Source: an uncultured Acidimicrobiales bacterium (GTDB lineage: Bacteria > Actinomycetota > Acidimicrobiia > Acidimicrobiales > UBA10347). Taken from it: a stretch of DNA of 64,000 bases. The translations under genes and the position numbers were made by a program. A model generated the notes under the pieces. It was given only the letters and a program-made list of their open reading frames with translations. It was not told the DNA's origin and did no database searches. The DNA lies in contig CALKPY010000007.1 of the NCBI GenBank assembly GCA_937991435.1, forward strand, positions 1 through 64,000. Reading direction: 5' to 3'. Positions 45,339 through 52,537 of this stretch are shown piece by piece; the first letter of the stretch is position 1, and every line of letters begins with the position of its first letter.

Positions 45339-46067
45339 CTAGACGTAATTCATATTATTTCTTCCGCAGTAGGTATCGGTAGCCCAGTGACATTCAGGAC
45401 AAAGGAGTCGCAGGTTCTCAACTCGATGGTCCGCATGGTTCCCATTGATGTGATCGAGCTGGACGCCGGGCGCTCCGTCGACTGGGTGGAATTTCTGCCA
45501 GCCGCATTCGCACCTGTTGTCCCCGAGATCCTTGAACGCTCGGACGGCCCACCTGTGCAGAGTTCCATTCGTTGAAGTTACTCCTGCTGCGTCACCACTA
45601 AACCACTTCTCTAATGCTGCATCCTTTCTCTTCTGCTCTTTGTCTCGTCTACGTTCCCGGCGGCACGGGTCGCACAGGCCTTGGACTGCGCTCCCTTTAC
45701 CTTCGCCGCACTTCGTGCAGTAGCTTCGTATTCGTTTCTTGTTTCTGGACTGACCGACGTTGTTAAAGCTTGCCGAACAGCTTCTAGAACAGAAGCCTCC
45801 TGCGTTCTTGGTCGACGTGCCGCACACCTTGCAATCCGCACTGACTCGGACAGTCTTCGATTTTCCGAAACACTTCCGGCCGCAGAATCTTTGGCCTTTA
45901 GATTGCTGCCGTGCGGTTAGCAGGTTCCCGCATTCTTCACATGGCTTGTGCGGCTTTGCCGCGGCTGTGCGGATCCGCCGTTGCTGAAAGCATTCCCTTG
46001 AGCAGAACTTCCGATCAGCGTGTTCTGCGTCGAAAAAGTCTTCGCAGTTGATGCATTGAAGTTCCAT
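45339..46067 (-). CDS. HNH endonuclease with multiple zinc knuckles
   Basis: 242 residues. The first 130 residues hold about five Cys modules (CINCEDFF, CSRECF, CEECGN, CGRKCF, CKVCGTS, CSRSCSA, CTKCGEGKG). The C-terminal HNH domain reads CECGWQKFHPVDGAPGVQLDHINGNHADHRVENLRLLCPECH. It lies between tRNA-Trp and tRNA-Pro, a favoured insertion site for homing endonucleases in phage tRNA clusters. Confidence 0.85.
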   Translation of the reverse strand: MELQCINCEDFFDAEHADRKFCSRECFQQRRIRTAAAKPHKPCEECGNLLTARQQSKGQRFCGRKCFGKSKTVRVSADCKVCGTSTKNAGGFCSRSCSASFNNVGQSRNKKRIRSYCTKCGEGKGSAVQGLCDPCRRERRRDKEQKRKDAALEKWFSGDAAGVTSTNGTLHRWAVRAFKDLGDNRCECGWQKFHPVDGAPGVQLDHINGNHADHRVENLRLLCPECHWATDTYCGRNNMNYV

Positions 46068-46105
46068 ATGATGCCACTTTAGCGCCTACCGAAACTTCGT
46101 CTAAG

Positions 46106-46180
46106 TCGGGATGGTGGGATCTGCCCCCACACGACATCCGGTTCCCAAAACCGGTGACCTCCTGCATGGTCCTCATCCCG
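46106..46180 (-). tRNA. tRNA-Pro(TGG)
   Basis: Acceptor CGGGATG/CATCCCG, D-arm GACC/GGTC, anticodon stem CCGGT/ACCGG with loop TTTGGGA. The T-stem GTGGG/CCCAC closes an unusual loop GGCAGAT lacking TTC. CCA is not encoded. Confidence 0.8.
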
Positions 46181-46207
46181 TTGGTAAAGGGTGAGTTCGG
46201 TCCCGAC

Positions 46208-46357
46208 TCAAATAGTTGCTGGCCCGAGGGGGCTAGCTATTGAGCGGACCGCGTGAAGGGCACGGCTGAGCACTGCAACGCCATCGACGCGACGAAGGTT
46301 GTCGTCGCCTGTCGAGTCTGCGGAGTGCGGAGGTGGCCATGGATGTCTACGGTACAC
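46208..46357 (-). CDS. Possible small ORF (49 aa)
   Basis: GTG-started frame in the gap between the tRNAs and the small membrane gene, ending TGDDNLRRVDGVAVLSRALH then PATI. Composition is protein-like but no ribosome site or family is seen. Confidence 0.25.
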   Translation of the reverse strand: MYRRHPWPPPHSADSTGDDNLRRVDGVAVLSRALHAVRSIASPLGPATI

Positions 46358-46382
46358 GTACCTGACCACGGGCGCAAACGGA

Positions 46383-46466
46383 TTAATCGAAGAGGATCCT
46401 GAGGATCAAAGTGCCGACCCAAACGAGGGCCGCTACGCCGAGGATGATGTCAGCGATCCAGTGCAC
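46383..46466 (-). CDS. Single-span membrane micro-protein (27 aa)
   Basis: GTG directly after the TAA of the upstream leaderless gene. Almost entirely hydrophobic (WIADIILGVAALVWVGTLIL) with RILFD end. Probably translated by coupling. Confidence 0.5.
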   Translation of the reverse strand: MHWIADIILGVAALVWVGTLILRILFD

Positions 46467-46634
46467 TTAGGCTTCCTCGTTCGGGTTCCAGATACCGGCG
46501 TCGAGGTCGAAGGAGGTTCCTTCGAAGTCGTTCCAAACGGTGCCTTCGTCATCGGCGAGTGCTACGTCGGCGCCAGTGTCGGCGTCAAGTACTGCGAGGA
46601 TTGCGGTGTCGAGGTTGGTGTGCGTTGCGTTCAT
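46467..46634 (-). CDS. Small acidic protein with leaderless start (55 aa)
   Basis: ATG six bases after GATAAT; the longer track start lies within the promoter. MNATHTNLDTAILAVLDADTG then acidic sequence. No family recognised. Confidence 0.65.
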   Translation of the reverse strand: MNATHTNLDTAILAVLDADTGADVALADDEGTVWNDFEGTSFDLDAGIWNPNEEA

Positions 46635-46640
46635 ATATAT

Positions 46641-46669
46641 ATTATCGACAGGATTCGCCGAAACTTGAG
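46641..46669 (-). promoter_or_regulatory. Leaderless promoter cassette
   Basis: Minus strand: -35 CTCAAG (46664-46669), 17-bp spacer, -10 GATAAT (46641-46646), six bases, ATG 46634. GATCCGAACGGCCTA lies just upstream (46695-46709). Confidence 0.75.
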
Positions 46670-46707
46670 GCCCAACACAAACAAATTTCCGGAATGATCC
46701 GAACGGC

Positions 46708-47010
46708 CTACCCATAAGTAAACCGCTGCCGCATCTGCAGCTGGATCGCAGCGAACAACCCCATGGCATCCCGGCACATCAGTAGGTGCTCATCGCCCGC
46801 CACAGTCAGAAGCACCGACTCGGCGCCAATATTCAGCTTCAGTGAAGTGATCGCCCGGACCGGCACGGTCACCACGACCGACGACTTGAGTGCGATGTCG
46901 ACAGAAAATCGATCCACAGAGAGAGACCCATTCGCGAGTTCGAACTCGCGCGGTGCGAGCGACGCCCGCAAGGCCGCCATCTCTCCGCTCATGTCTTCAC
47001 TTTTAGGCAT
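46708..47010 (-). CDS. Hypothetical protein (100 aa)
   Basis: Beta-rich (SVDRFSVDIALKSSVVVTVPVRAITSLKLNI), possibly PH-like or lipocalin-like, with a C-terminal helix. ATG overlaps the stop of the sugar transferase gene, so the two are translated together. Confidence 0.55.
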   Translation of the reverse strand: MPKSEDMSGEMAALRASLAPREFELANGSLSVDRFSVDIALKSSVVVTVPVRAITSLKLNIGAESVLLTVAGDEHLLMCRDAMGLFAAIQLQMRQRFTYG

Positions 47011-47555
47011 CAGTCTGTCTCTCCTCGAAGCATCGCCGCTGGAGTCGCCGCCAGAATCCGAAGATCCGTCCACAAAGACACCGACTCGATGTAGCCGAGA
47101 TCGTACTCGACGCCGTCACGGATCTCACCATTGCGGGCCGGAGTGATCTGCCATGCCCCGGTCATGCCGGGCTGCACCCAGTTGCGGGGGTGGGAAATCA
47201 GGCCGTGATCTTCGGCTTTCTCCCACACCTCGGGCCGTGGCCCGACCAGCGACATATCGCCGAGGATGACGTTCCAAAGCTGCGTGAACTCATCGATGCT
47301 CATCTTGCGAAGCAGGCGGGTGACTGGTACCGTCTCGCCGTGCTCGTTCATCGTGCGAACTTTGAAGATGGTGAAAGCTTCGCCGAACTCGCCGACTCTG
47401 GTTTGCAGGTACATGACGGGACGGCCGAGTGTCACGAGTACAGCGATGGTAGCGAAGATGAGGACTGGCAGGGTGAGTGCCGCCAGTGGGATCGCTATGG
47501 TTAGGTCGAGTAGCCGTTTCCCGATTCGTTTGTAGAAGGTTGCGTTTACGTTCAT
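47010..47555 (-). CDS. Polyprenyl-phosphate sugar-1-phosphate transferase
   Basis: 181 residues, the bacterial sugar transferase family (WcaJ/PglC-type). Features in order: KRLLDLTIAIPLAALTLPVLIFATIAVLV membrane helix, YLQTRVGEFGEAFTIFKVRTM, a MSIDEFTQLWNVILGDMSLVGPRP hallmark, PGMTGAWQI, and YDLGYIESVSLWTDLRIL. It transfers a sugar-1-phosphate to the undecaprenyl or decaprenyl carrier, the first step of polysaccharide or glycoprotein glycan synthesis. In a phage this would redirect host surface-glycan assembly. Confidence 0.9.
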   Translation of the reverse strand: MNVNATFYKRIGKRLLDLTIAIPLAALTLPVLIFATIAVLVTLGRPVMYLQTRVGEFGEAFTIFKVRTMNEHGETVPVTRLLRKMSIDEFTQLWNVILGDMSLVGPRPEVWEKAEDHGLISHPRNWVQPGMTGAWQITPARNGEIRDGVEYDLGYIESVSLWTDLRILAATPAAMLRGETD

Positions 47556-47560
47556 GTAGT

Positions 47561-47590
47561 CCTATCGGCACATACCACCCGATACTTTAC
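47561..47590 (-). promoter_or_regulatory. Promoter of the sugar transferase gene
   Basis: Minus strand: -35 GTAAAG (47585-47590), 18-bp spacer, -10 GATAGG (47561-47566), five bases to ATG 47555: nearly leaderless. Confidence 0.55.
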
Positions 47591-47611
47591 TACAAATTCT
47601 GGGAATAGAAT

Positions 47612-47641
47612 CTAAAGTCCAGCCAAAGGGGCACCGATACA
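47612..47641 (+). promoter_or_regulatory. Leaderless promoter, divergent
   Basis: -35 CTAAAG (47612-47617), 18-bp spacer, -10 GATACA (47636-47641), six bases ACAACC, ATG 47648. Confidence 0.65.
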
Positions 47642-47647
47642 ACAACC

Positions 47648-48244
47648 ATGAGCGCAGACCAAAAACAATTCTTCGGCAGAGGAGAGGGCGGCGACGTCGA
47701 CCTAACCAAAGAAGACATACTCGAACACGAACAGCGCCGCAAAGAAGCCAAACGGGCCGATCAGATCTCGACCCTCAAGCACTACTCGACATGGGCCGCC
47801 GCCATGGTCGGCATCACACTACTACTCGGACTGCTCGGGTTCGGCTGCGTCGCGTTCATTAAAGCAGTGCAAGGCCCCACCAACCCCGACCACGTTCTCG
47901 TCGTGTCCAAAGGGACCAGACCCGAAGCACGCTACAAGCGGAACTGCACAACCAGCGTCCGCATCAACTTCGAAGGCAAACTGGAGACCTACCAGAACTG
48001 CCGGTCCGTGTTCTCCCACTACGAAGACGTGTCATCGTACGTGTGGGCAGGCTGCACCACCGACGCCGGAGGAGCGAAAGTGCCCCTCACTCGATCAGGC
48101 GACTACAAAATTTCGCAACTGATCAGCGAAGGCAAAACCAGCGACGGCGAATTCCGCTGCTCGGGGCGCGTTATCGTCGCCGAAAAAGACCTGCCCGACA
48201 TCGAGAAGATGACGTGGCGGACGTTCAAGAAACCGGAGAGCTAG
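47648..48244 (+). CDS. Membrane protein with extracellular domain (198 aa)
   Basis: Charged N-terminus (DILEHEQRRKEAKRAD), one transmembrane helix (about 48-70, WAAAMVGITLLLGLLGFGCVAFI), then an extracytoplasmic part with four Cys. ATG lies at the predicted +1. Divergent from the sugar transferase. No family recognised. Confidence 0.6.
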   Translation: MSADQKQFFGRGEGGDVDLTKEDILEHEQRRKEAKRADQISTLKHYSTWAAAMVGITLLLGLLGFGCVAFIKAVQGPTNPDHVLVVSKGTRPEARYKRNCTTSVRINFEGKLETYQNCRSVFSHYEDVSSYVWAGCTTDAGGAKVPLTRSGDYKISQLISEGKTSDGEFRCSGRVIVAEKDLPDIEKMTWRTFKKPES

Positions 48245-48534
48245 TCTTTCTTCGGGCGCTTTGGCGGAGCTTTAGGCTTCGCCGCAGTTTCCGTTTCTTC
48301 TGCCGGATCCGTTTGCTCATCAGGCGCATCGCCTGTTGGATCCGGTGGGGGAGGCGGATCGTTCTTTACTCGACCCGACGACTTCTTCGGCGGAGCTTCA
48401 ACCCACTCGGACCATCCGGCTTCGACACCGTCGTTCGCGATTCTCATGTCGTCTGGGTTCGATTCATCGACATCGACGATCGAGTTGTACTGGGTCCATC
48501 CGTTGAACCCGGCAAGGATTCGCATCTTAGGCAT
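48241..48534 (-). CDS. Small structural-type protein (97 aa)
   Basis: Short beta-rich N-domain (MRILAGFNGWTQYNSIVDV) and a long Pro/Lys/Glu-rich disordered tail ending KRPKKD. Position next to lysis and tail genes suggests a virion or assembly component. Confidence 0.5.
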   Translation of the reverse strand: MPKMRILAGFNGWTQYNSIVDVDESNPDDMRIANDGVEAGWSEWVEAPPKKSSGRVKNDPPPPPDPTGDAPDEQTDPAEETETAAKPKAPPKRPKKD

Positions 48535-48537
48535 GAT

Positions 48538-48747
48538 CTATTCTCCGTAATCGTCGCCGAACCGGCGAGCGTTCCAATCGTTGTAATCCTCGCGACCGGC
48601 GTCGCCACCCACCAGCAGGAGAAGGAAAGCGTTAACGGCGGCCAACTGAACGGCCGTCCAGCTTAGGACTTCGAACACGTGAAGCAGATCAACGAAGGCC
48701 ATGGCGATCGTGGTGAGCCATCTCGCTTTGAGGCCTAGCTTGTTCAT
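48538..48747 (-). CDS. Holin-like membrane protein (69 aa)
   Basis: Two hydrophobic helices (about 10-28 and 32-48, WTAVQLAAVNAFLLLLVGG) and a polar Asp/Arg-rich tail. It sits beside the endolysin and another membrane gene, the usual place for a holin. Overlaps the next gene by ATGA. Confidence 0.6.
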   Translation of the reverse strand: MNKLGLKARWLTTIAMAFVDLLHVFEVLSWTAVQLAAVNAFLLLLVGGDAGREDYNDWNARRFGDDYGE

Positions 48748-49031
48748 GGCGTGTCGGGATCCGGTTTCTTCACTGGTTCAATATCGAGTCCGAGGTGGGC
48801 GCCAATAGCAGCGACGTTCGACTCGGTTCGTTCCAACTTATCACGGAGAGTGTAGCCGCCGTTGTATGACCAGTTATCGGCGACGTCGAGCAGGCGCGGG
48901 ATCGCTTCGTCGGTCCGGTTCACGAACCTTGCAAGCTTCCGCAAAAACATGCCGATCTTGTAGACGCAGCCAGCGATAGTAACGACGGCCGCGAGGACGG
49001 CCGCCAATCGGATGATCTCTTCGGCAGACAA
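48744..49031 (-). CDS. Holin-like or spanin-like membrane protein (95 aa)
   Basis: One N-terminal transmembrane helix (about 5-30, IIRLAAVLAAVVTIAGCVYKIGMFL), then an amphipathic helical domain with YTLRDKLERTESNVAAIGAHLG, typical of a holin family in which a single span is followed by a helix. Part of the lysis cassette. Confidence 0.6.
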   Translation of the reverse strand: MSAEEIIRLAAVLAAVVTIAGCVYKIGMFLRKLARFVNRTDEAIPRLLDVADNWSYNGGYTLRDKLERTESNVAAIGAHLGLDIEPVKKPDPDTP

Positions 49032-49032
49032 C

Positions 49033-49272
49033 TTAGGCGAACGCTTTCGGGAGTTTTTTCAGAGGGGTTTCGACGGTCCGCGAGTGCACATTGAAGTACT
49101 TCCGTCGCCAATTCATCGGCGTGTTCATGGGAACACCACGGGATTCCAGATACTCGACCGCTGCGAGGACGTCAGCGAGGGTCGCCCCATCGAGATCTAC
49201 TCGCCAGTAAGTGGTCGTCTCGATGCCAGTGTCGGTGACCCGCTCAGAGCTTTTAGCGCTAATCTTACTCAC
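49033..49272 (-). CDS. Hypothetical protein of the lysis cassette (79 aa)
   Basis: Mixed: GIETTTYWRVDLDGATLADVLAAVEYLESRG then basic. No family recognised. Lies between endolysin and membrane genes. Confidence 0.55.
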   Translation of the reverse strand: MSKISAKSSERVTDTGIETTTYWRVDLDGATLADVLAAVEYLESRGVPMNTPMNWRRKYFNVHSRTVETPLKKLPKAFA

Positions 49273-49278
49273 AGTGAA

Positions 49279-49995
49279 CTAACCCTTGGGCCGACGTGGT
49301 TTCCCCAGGGAGTCTAGTAGATCCCATGTCGCCGGGCCGACAATCCCGTCAGGAGTCAGACCCCAGATGGATTGCAGGTCCATGACTTTTCGTTGAGAGC
49401 GCTTGCCGAAAACGCCGTCGGCACGAAGGAAAAGAATTTGAGATTGAAGCCACTTCACATGGTCGACACTGTTTCTGCGGTTTGTGACAGACAGTCGCTT
49501 CTTGAGAAGCGGACGTCCCGGAGGGCGGCGAGGCCAAGGACGGACCCCATCCTCGGGCACTTTCCGTGATGGAAAGATCGACGACGAATTCCGATGCTGG
49601 AAATGCCATGCCTCGCCTGGGACTGTCGCTCGCAGTCCGTACTCGCTAGCGACCGAGGTCAGCTCCTCCCAGCTGATCTTCCACTGGAGCAGCAAGTTTT
49701 TCTTTCGGCGGAGATCAACCGCGTAGCAGAACCCATCAGGTTGCTGCATGTGCCATGAACCGCGCCACTTGCCTCCCCCAAAGATGCGGTCGGGGTTGGC
49801 GGCCAGATTGAAGCCGGGTAGCCGCCGAACCCAGCCGTCGTACAATTGCCGTTGCCGAGCGGTGGATCGGCAACCGGAAAGGATCGCGGCCTTGCCGGTA
49901 ATTCTCGGGTCTTCGAAGAAGCAATGCAGACGATCCTCAAAGACAGGCTCGAAGCCTGAGACGTTTACCTTGCTACTTGTTACCGGTAGCGGCAT
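49279..49995 (-). CDS. Endolysin: M15 peptidase plus peptidoglycan-binding domain
   Basis: 238 residues from ATG 49995, preferred over 50010 because GGTGGG precedes it. The N-terminal M15-type domain has GCRSTARQRQLYDGW, GSWHMQQPDGFCYAVDL (His and Asp zinc ligands) and GEAWHFQH (His). The C-terminal repeat (about 165-230, VKWLQSQILFLRADGVFGKRSQRKVMDLQS) is a PG-binding-1 domain. It cuts wall peptide bonds at lysis. Confidence 0.85.
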   Translation of the reverse strand: MPLPVTSSKVNVSGFEPVFEDRLHCFFEDPRITGKAAILSGCRSTARQRQLYDGWVRRLPGFNLAANPDRIFGGGKWRGSWHMQQPDGFCYAVDLRRKKNLLLQWKISWEELTSVASEYGLRATVPGEAWHFQHRNSSSIFPSRKVPEDGVRPWPRRPPGRPLLKKRLSVTNRRNSVDHVKWLQSQILFLRADGVFGKRSQRKVMDLQSIWGLTPDGIVGPATWDLLDSLGKPRRPKG

Positions 49996-50338
49996 TAGAC
50001 CCACCAGCAATCATGGCGGCAACCTCATCCGAGATGCCGAGCTTCTTCAGCTCACCCGTGATCGCTTCCTGTTTCGCCTTCTTGCGTTCAGCCTGCCCAG
50101 CGACGAACGCTTCGAAGCTGGCCTGCGCTTCATCCGATGCTTTCAGGTCGGCCGCTACCTGCGCACGGTAATCCGACTCGCCAGCGAGGAGAGCGTTAGT
50201 GGGTTTCGGCTGGTTAGTGAGCACGCCAATCAGAACGCCTTCTTCCATCTGCGGGATAGTCACCTCCCGCTGCACGCGTCCATCTGCGGAGAACCAGTAC
50301 CGGATCTTTGTGTTCGGCGGGAATTGTTCTTCGAGCAT
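49973..50338 (-). CDS. Tail-region helical protein (121 aa)
   Basis: N-terminal strands (TKIRYWFSADGRVQREVTI), then a long Ala/Glu/Lys helix. Ends overlapping the endolysin start. Probably virion-associated by position. Confidence 0.5.
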   Translation of the reverse strand: MLEEQFPPNTKIRYWFSADGRVQREVTIPQMEEGVLIGVLTNQPKPTNALLAGESDYRAQVAADLKASDEAQASFEAFVAGQAERKKAKQEAITGELKKLGISDEVAAMIAGGSNAATGNK

Positions 50339-50348
50339 CGGGTTTCTC

Positions 50349-51038
50349 CTACAGGAACGATGAGGTCTGCGCCCAAATCGACGTGTTCACGCCGCCGAGC
50401 TGCGCTGTTGCTTGCGGGCTTCCTGAGACCACGTTGTACCAGAGAGTAGCTTGCACGCAGAGGATATCGCTGTTCTTCAAAGCCCCACCGACATCGCAGG
50501 CGATGAACGTGGACGGCGGGAACGTGATGCACTGGTCGTCGGCGCCCGACTTGAACTCGACATAGGGGCGACCTGAAAGCGACGCTCCTGCCGGTGTGGT
50601 GATCAGGTAATCGAAGCCGACCTGGATATGGTCGCCGTCATCTGCTGCGATCGAGATGGGTCCCATCGAGTACTGGATCATGTGGTGAACGGGAAGACAG
50701 GATGGGTTCTGGAAGCAAGACTGAACGGTGTTGCCGGTGTTGCCTGAGCCTGAAGCGGGGATAGGGATGAAGGCTCCGTTGACCCCGCCGCCGTTCTGGC
50801 CGATGCACCATGTCCGGTCGGGGGGGAAAGCCCAGAGTCCTTCCGGTCCGCACTGTAGGCCAGATCGAGGGTTGCCGCCTGCGCAGTCGAATTCGAGTGC
50901 GAGTGCTTCGGTGAGGGTGAGGCCGTTGTATCGCGTCTGTGGTCTATCGAGGATCAGTTCAACGTTGAGGCCGTCGTTGTCGGCGAAGAGCTGAATGCAG
51001 TCTGAGTCGGGTGGCGCTAGGCATGGGACTTCAGCCAT
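50349..51038 (-). CDS. Putative minor tail / tail-tip protein (229 aa)
   Basis: Beta-rich with 10 or more Cys residues and phage-structural style sequence (HHMIQYSMGPISIAADDGDHIQVGF). It sits after the hub proteins and before lysis genes, as receptor-binding or tip proteins do. No catalytic motif. Confidence 0.6.
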   Translation of the reverse strand: MAEVPCLAPPDSDCIQLFADNDGLNVELILDRPQTRYNGLTLTEALALEFDCAGGNPRSGLQCGPEGLWAFPPDRTWCIGQNGGGVNGAFIPIPASGSGNTGNTVQSCFQNPSCLPVHHMIQYSMGPISIAADDGDHIQVGFDYLITTPAGASLSGRPYVEFKSGADDQCITFPPSTFIACDVGGALKNSDILCVQATLWYNVVSGSPQATAQLGGVNTSIWAQTSSFL

Positions 51039-51084
51039 AAAACTGTGGCTCCGTTTCTAAGAATCGAAGCATAGTCTACTGGGC

Positions 51085-51276
51085 TTATTCTTCAGGTGTA
51101 GCGATACGCGTAACCGAACCCGACGGCACATGCCTCACAACCAGAGACCCATCCCGCTCCGTGAATTTCCACGAAGACGACGGCAACTGCCCAACCTGCT
51201 TCCGCAAAGCACGCATCTCGCGTTCAATCCGTTCGATCCGCTCAGCGAAACTCCGGTCAGTAGTTCGATCAGGCAT
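51085..51276 (-). CDS. Small coiled-coil tail-region protein (63 aa)
   Basis: Coiled coil (FAERIERIEREMRALRKQVG), then beta residues. Small proteins of this type often trimerise at tail tips. No family recognised. Confidence 0.55.
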   Translation of the reverse strand: MPDRTTDRSFAERIERIEREMRALRKQVGQLPSSSWKFTERDGSLVVRHVPSGSVTRIATPEE

Positions 51277-51280
51277 AAAC

Positions 51281-52537
51281 CTACCTTAGCGAAGAAGCGC
51301 CAAGCGGCTGCAGCATAACCTGAACGTTCCCCGACGAATCGCCCTTCACCTCTTGAAGTCGATAGATGTCCGACAGTTCAAAGCACGTAGCTGTTGAGGA
51401 CAAGCTGATCAGCGTACCTGGGCGTAGCTCATCCCAAGTCACAGGAGCGCACGGCTTCAATTGCCCATCTAGTTCGAGGAACACCGGCCGTTTCAGCTCG
51501 GCAAGCCGAGCCTCAGCTTCGTCTTCTGCGTCGACCTGATTGATAATATTCTGCTCGTCGAACACCCTTTCTAGAAGACCGGCGAATTCCGTCCAGTCTT
51601 CGCAGCAGGCTTTCCCGCAGATCGGGACTTGGTCTTCGAAGTTGTCGGTCGTGATCGTGTTCCCGGGAACTTGGAAGACCTGCCCAGTGGACTGCTCTTC
51701 TTCTTCGACTACCGTTGCGTCCGGATCTTCTTCTTCGCCGTCCGCGGGAGGGCTGAACAAGGTGGCGCCGCCATTCGGGATCACAGTGAACCCGGTAGCT
51801 ACACCGTCATCCACGCCGAAAGTTCCTTCTTCCTGTGGGGTTCCGCCCTTCACATAAACGCATGTTGCCTGATCGTTGCCTCGGATCCGGACAGTCGGCG
51901 GAGTAATGAAGTCCGACCCGTTCAAAGCGATGATGCCTTTCTCGTGATCGTTCTCCGGGCAAGTGATAACCATCATCCGGCCATGCATGTACCAATCAAT
52001 CGATCCTGTCGCGAGTTCCCGGAGACAATCAGCGACCGTCGACTTATCCTCAGCAAGAACATTGCGAGTCATGCGGGTGCCGCAATCTTCCATCTCAAGG
52101 TAGATGCCCGCCGAGTTCTCTTTCTTCATGCCGATATCGAAATAGTCCTGCCAGATCTCAGTCACCGGCGCCTGCAAATGGTTCGAGTCGACATCGATAA
52201 TCCGCCGATCGAACAAAGCCGACCAGTCGGCCGCCTTGATCTCCAAATACTGCGGGCTATAAATCACCTCGGTGATCGGCCCAAGCCAGATCACTTCACA
52301 GTTCCACGAGATCGACATCTCAACTGCCCACGGCCAGATCTGCCCGAAGTCTTCGCAGCACAGCTCACCGTCCGACATGCCGCCGAGCAGGAACTTTGCG
52401 GATGCTTCCGACGTAGCGTCGAGCTTCCGGTTCCACGAAACGTCGCCGACAGGCGCGTCATACTGGCCGAGGACTTCCTTGCAGCCTCTCGTGTACAGGG
52501 TTACTTGAACATCTTCAGCAGCGCCGAGCGTAAACAT
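51281..52537 (-). CDS. Minor tail / baseplate hub protein (418 aa)
   Basis: The order CKEVLGQYDAPVGDVSWNRKLDATSEASAKF, IWLGPITEVIYSPQYLEIKAADWSALFDRR and DWYMHGRMMVITCP corresponds to the minor tail hub proteins (gp27-like fold) that follow the distal tail protein in actinobacterial siphophages. An acidic insertion (about 265-290, DGEEEDPDATVVEEEEQ) is present. It probably forms the central hub at the tail tip. Confidence 0.75.
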   Translation of the reverse strand: MFTLGAAEDVQVTLYTRGCKEVLGQYDAPVGDVSWNRKLDATSEASAKFLLGGMSDGELCCEDFGQIWPWAVEMSISWNCEVIWLGPITEVIYSPQYLEIKAADWSALFDRRIIDVDSNHLQAPVTEIWQDYFDIGMKKENSAGIYLEMEDCGTRMTRNVLAEDKSTVADCLRELATGSIDWYMHGRMMVITCPENDHEKGIIALNGSDFITPPTVRIRGNDQATCVYVKGGTPQEEGTFGVDDGVATGFTVIPNGGATLFSPPADGEEEDPDATVVEEEEQSTGQVFQVPGNTITTDNFEDQVPICGKACCEDWTEFAGLLERVFDEQNIINQVDAEDEAEARLAELKRPVFLELDGQLKPCAPVTWDELRPGTLISLSSTATCFELSDIYRLQEVKGDSSGNVQVMLQPLGASSLR

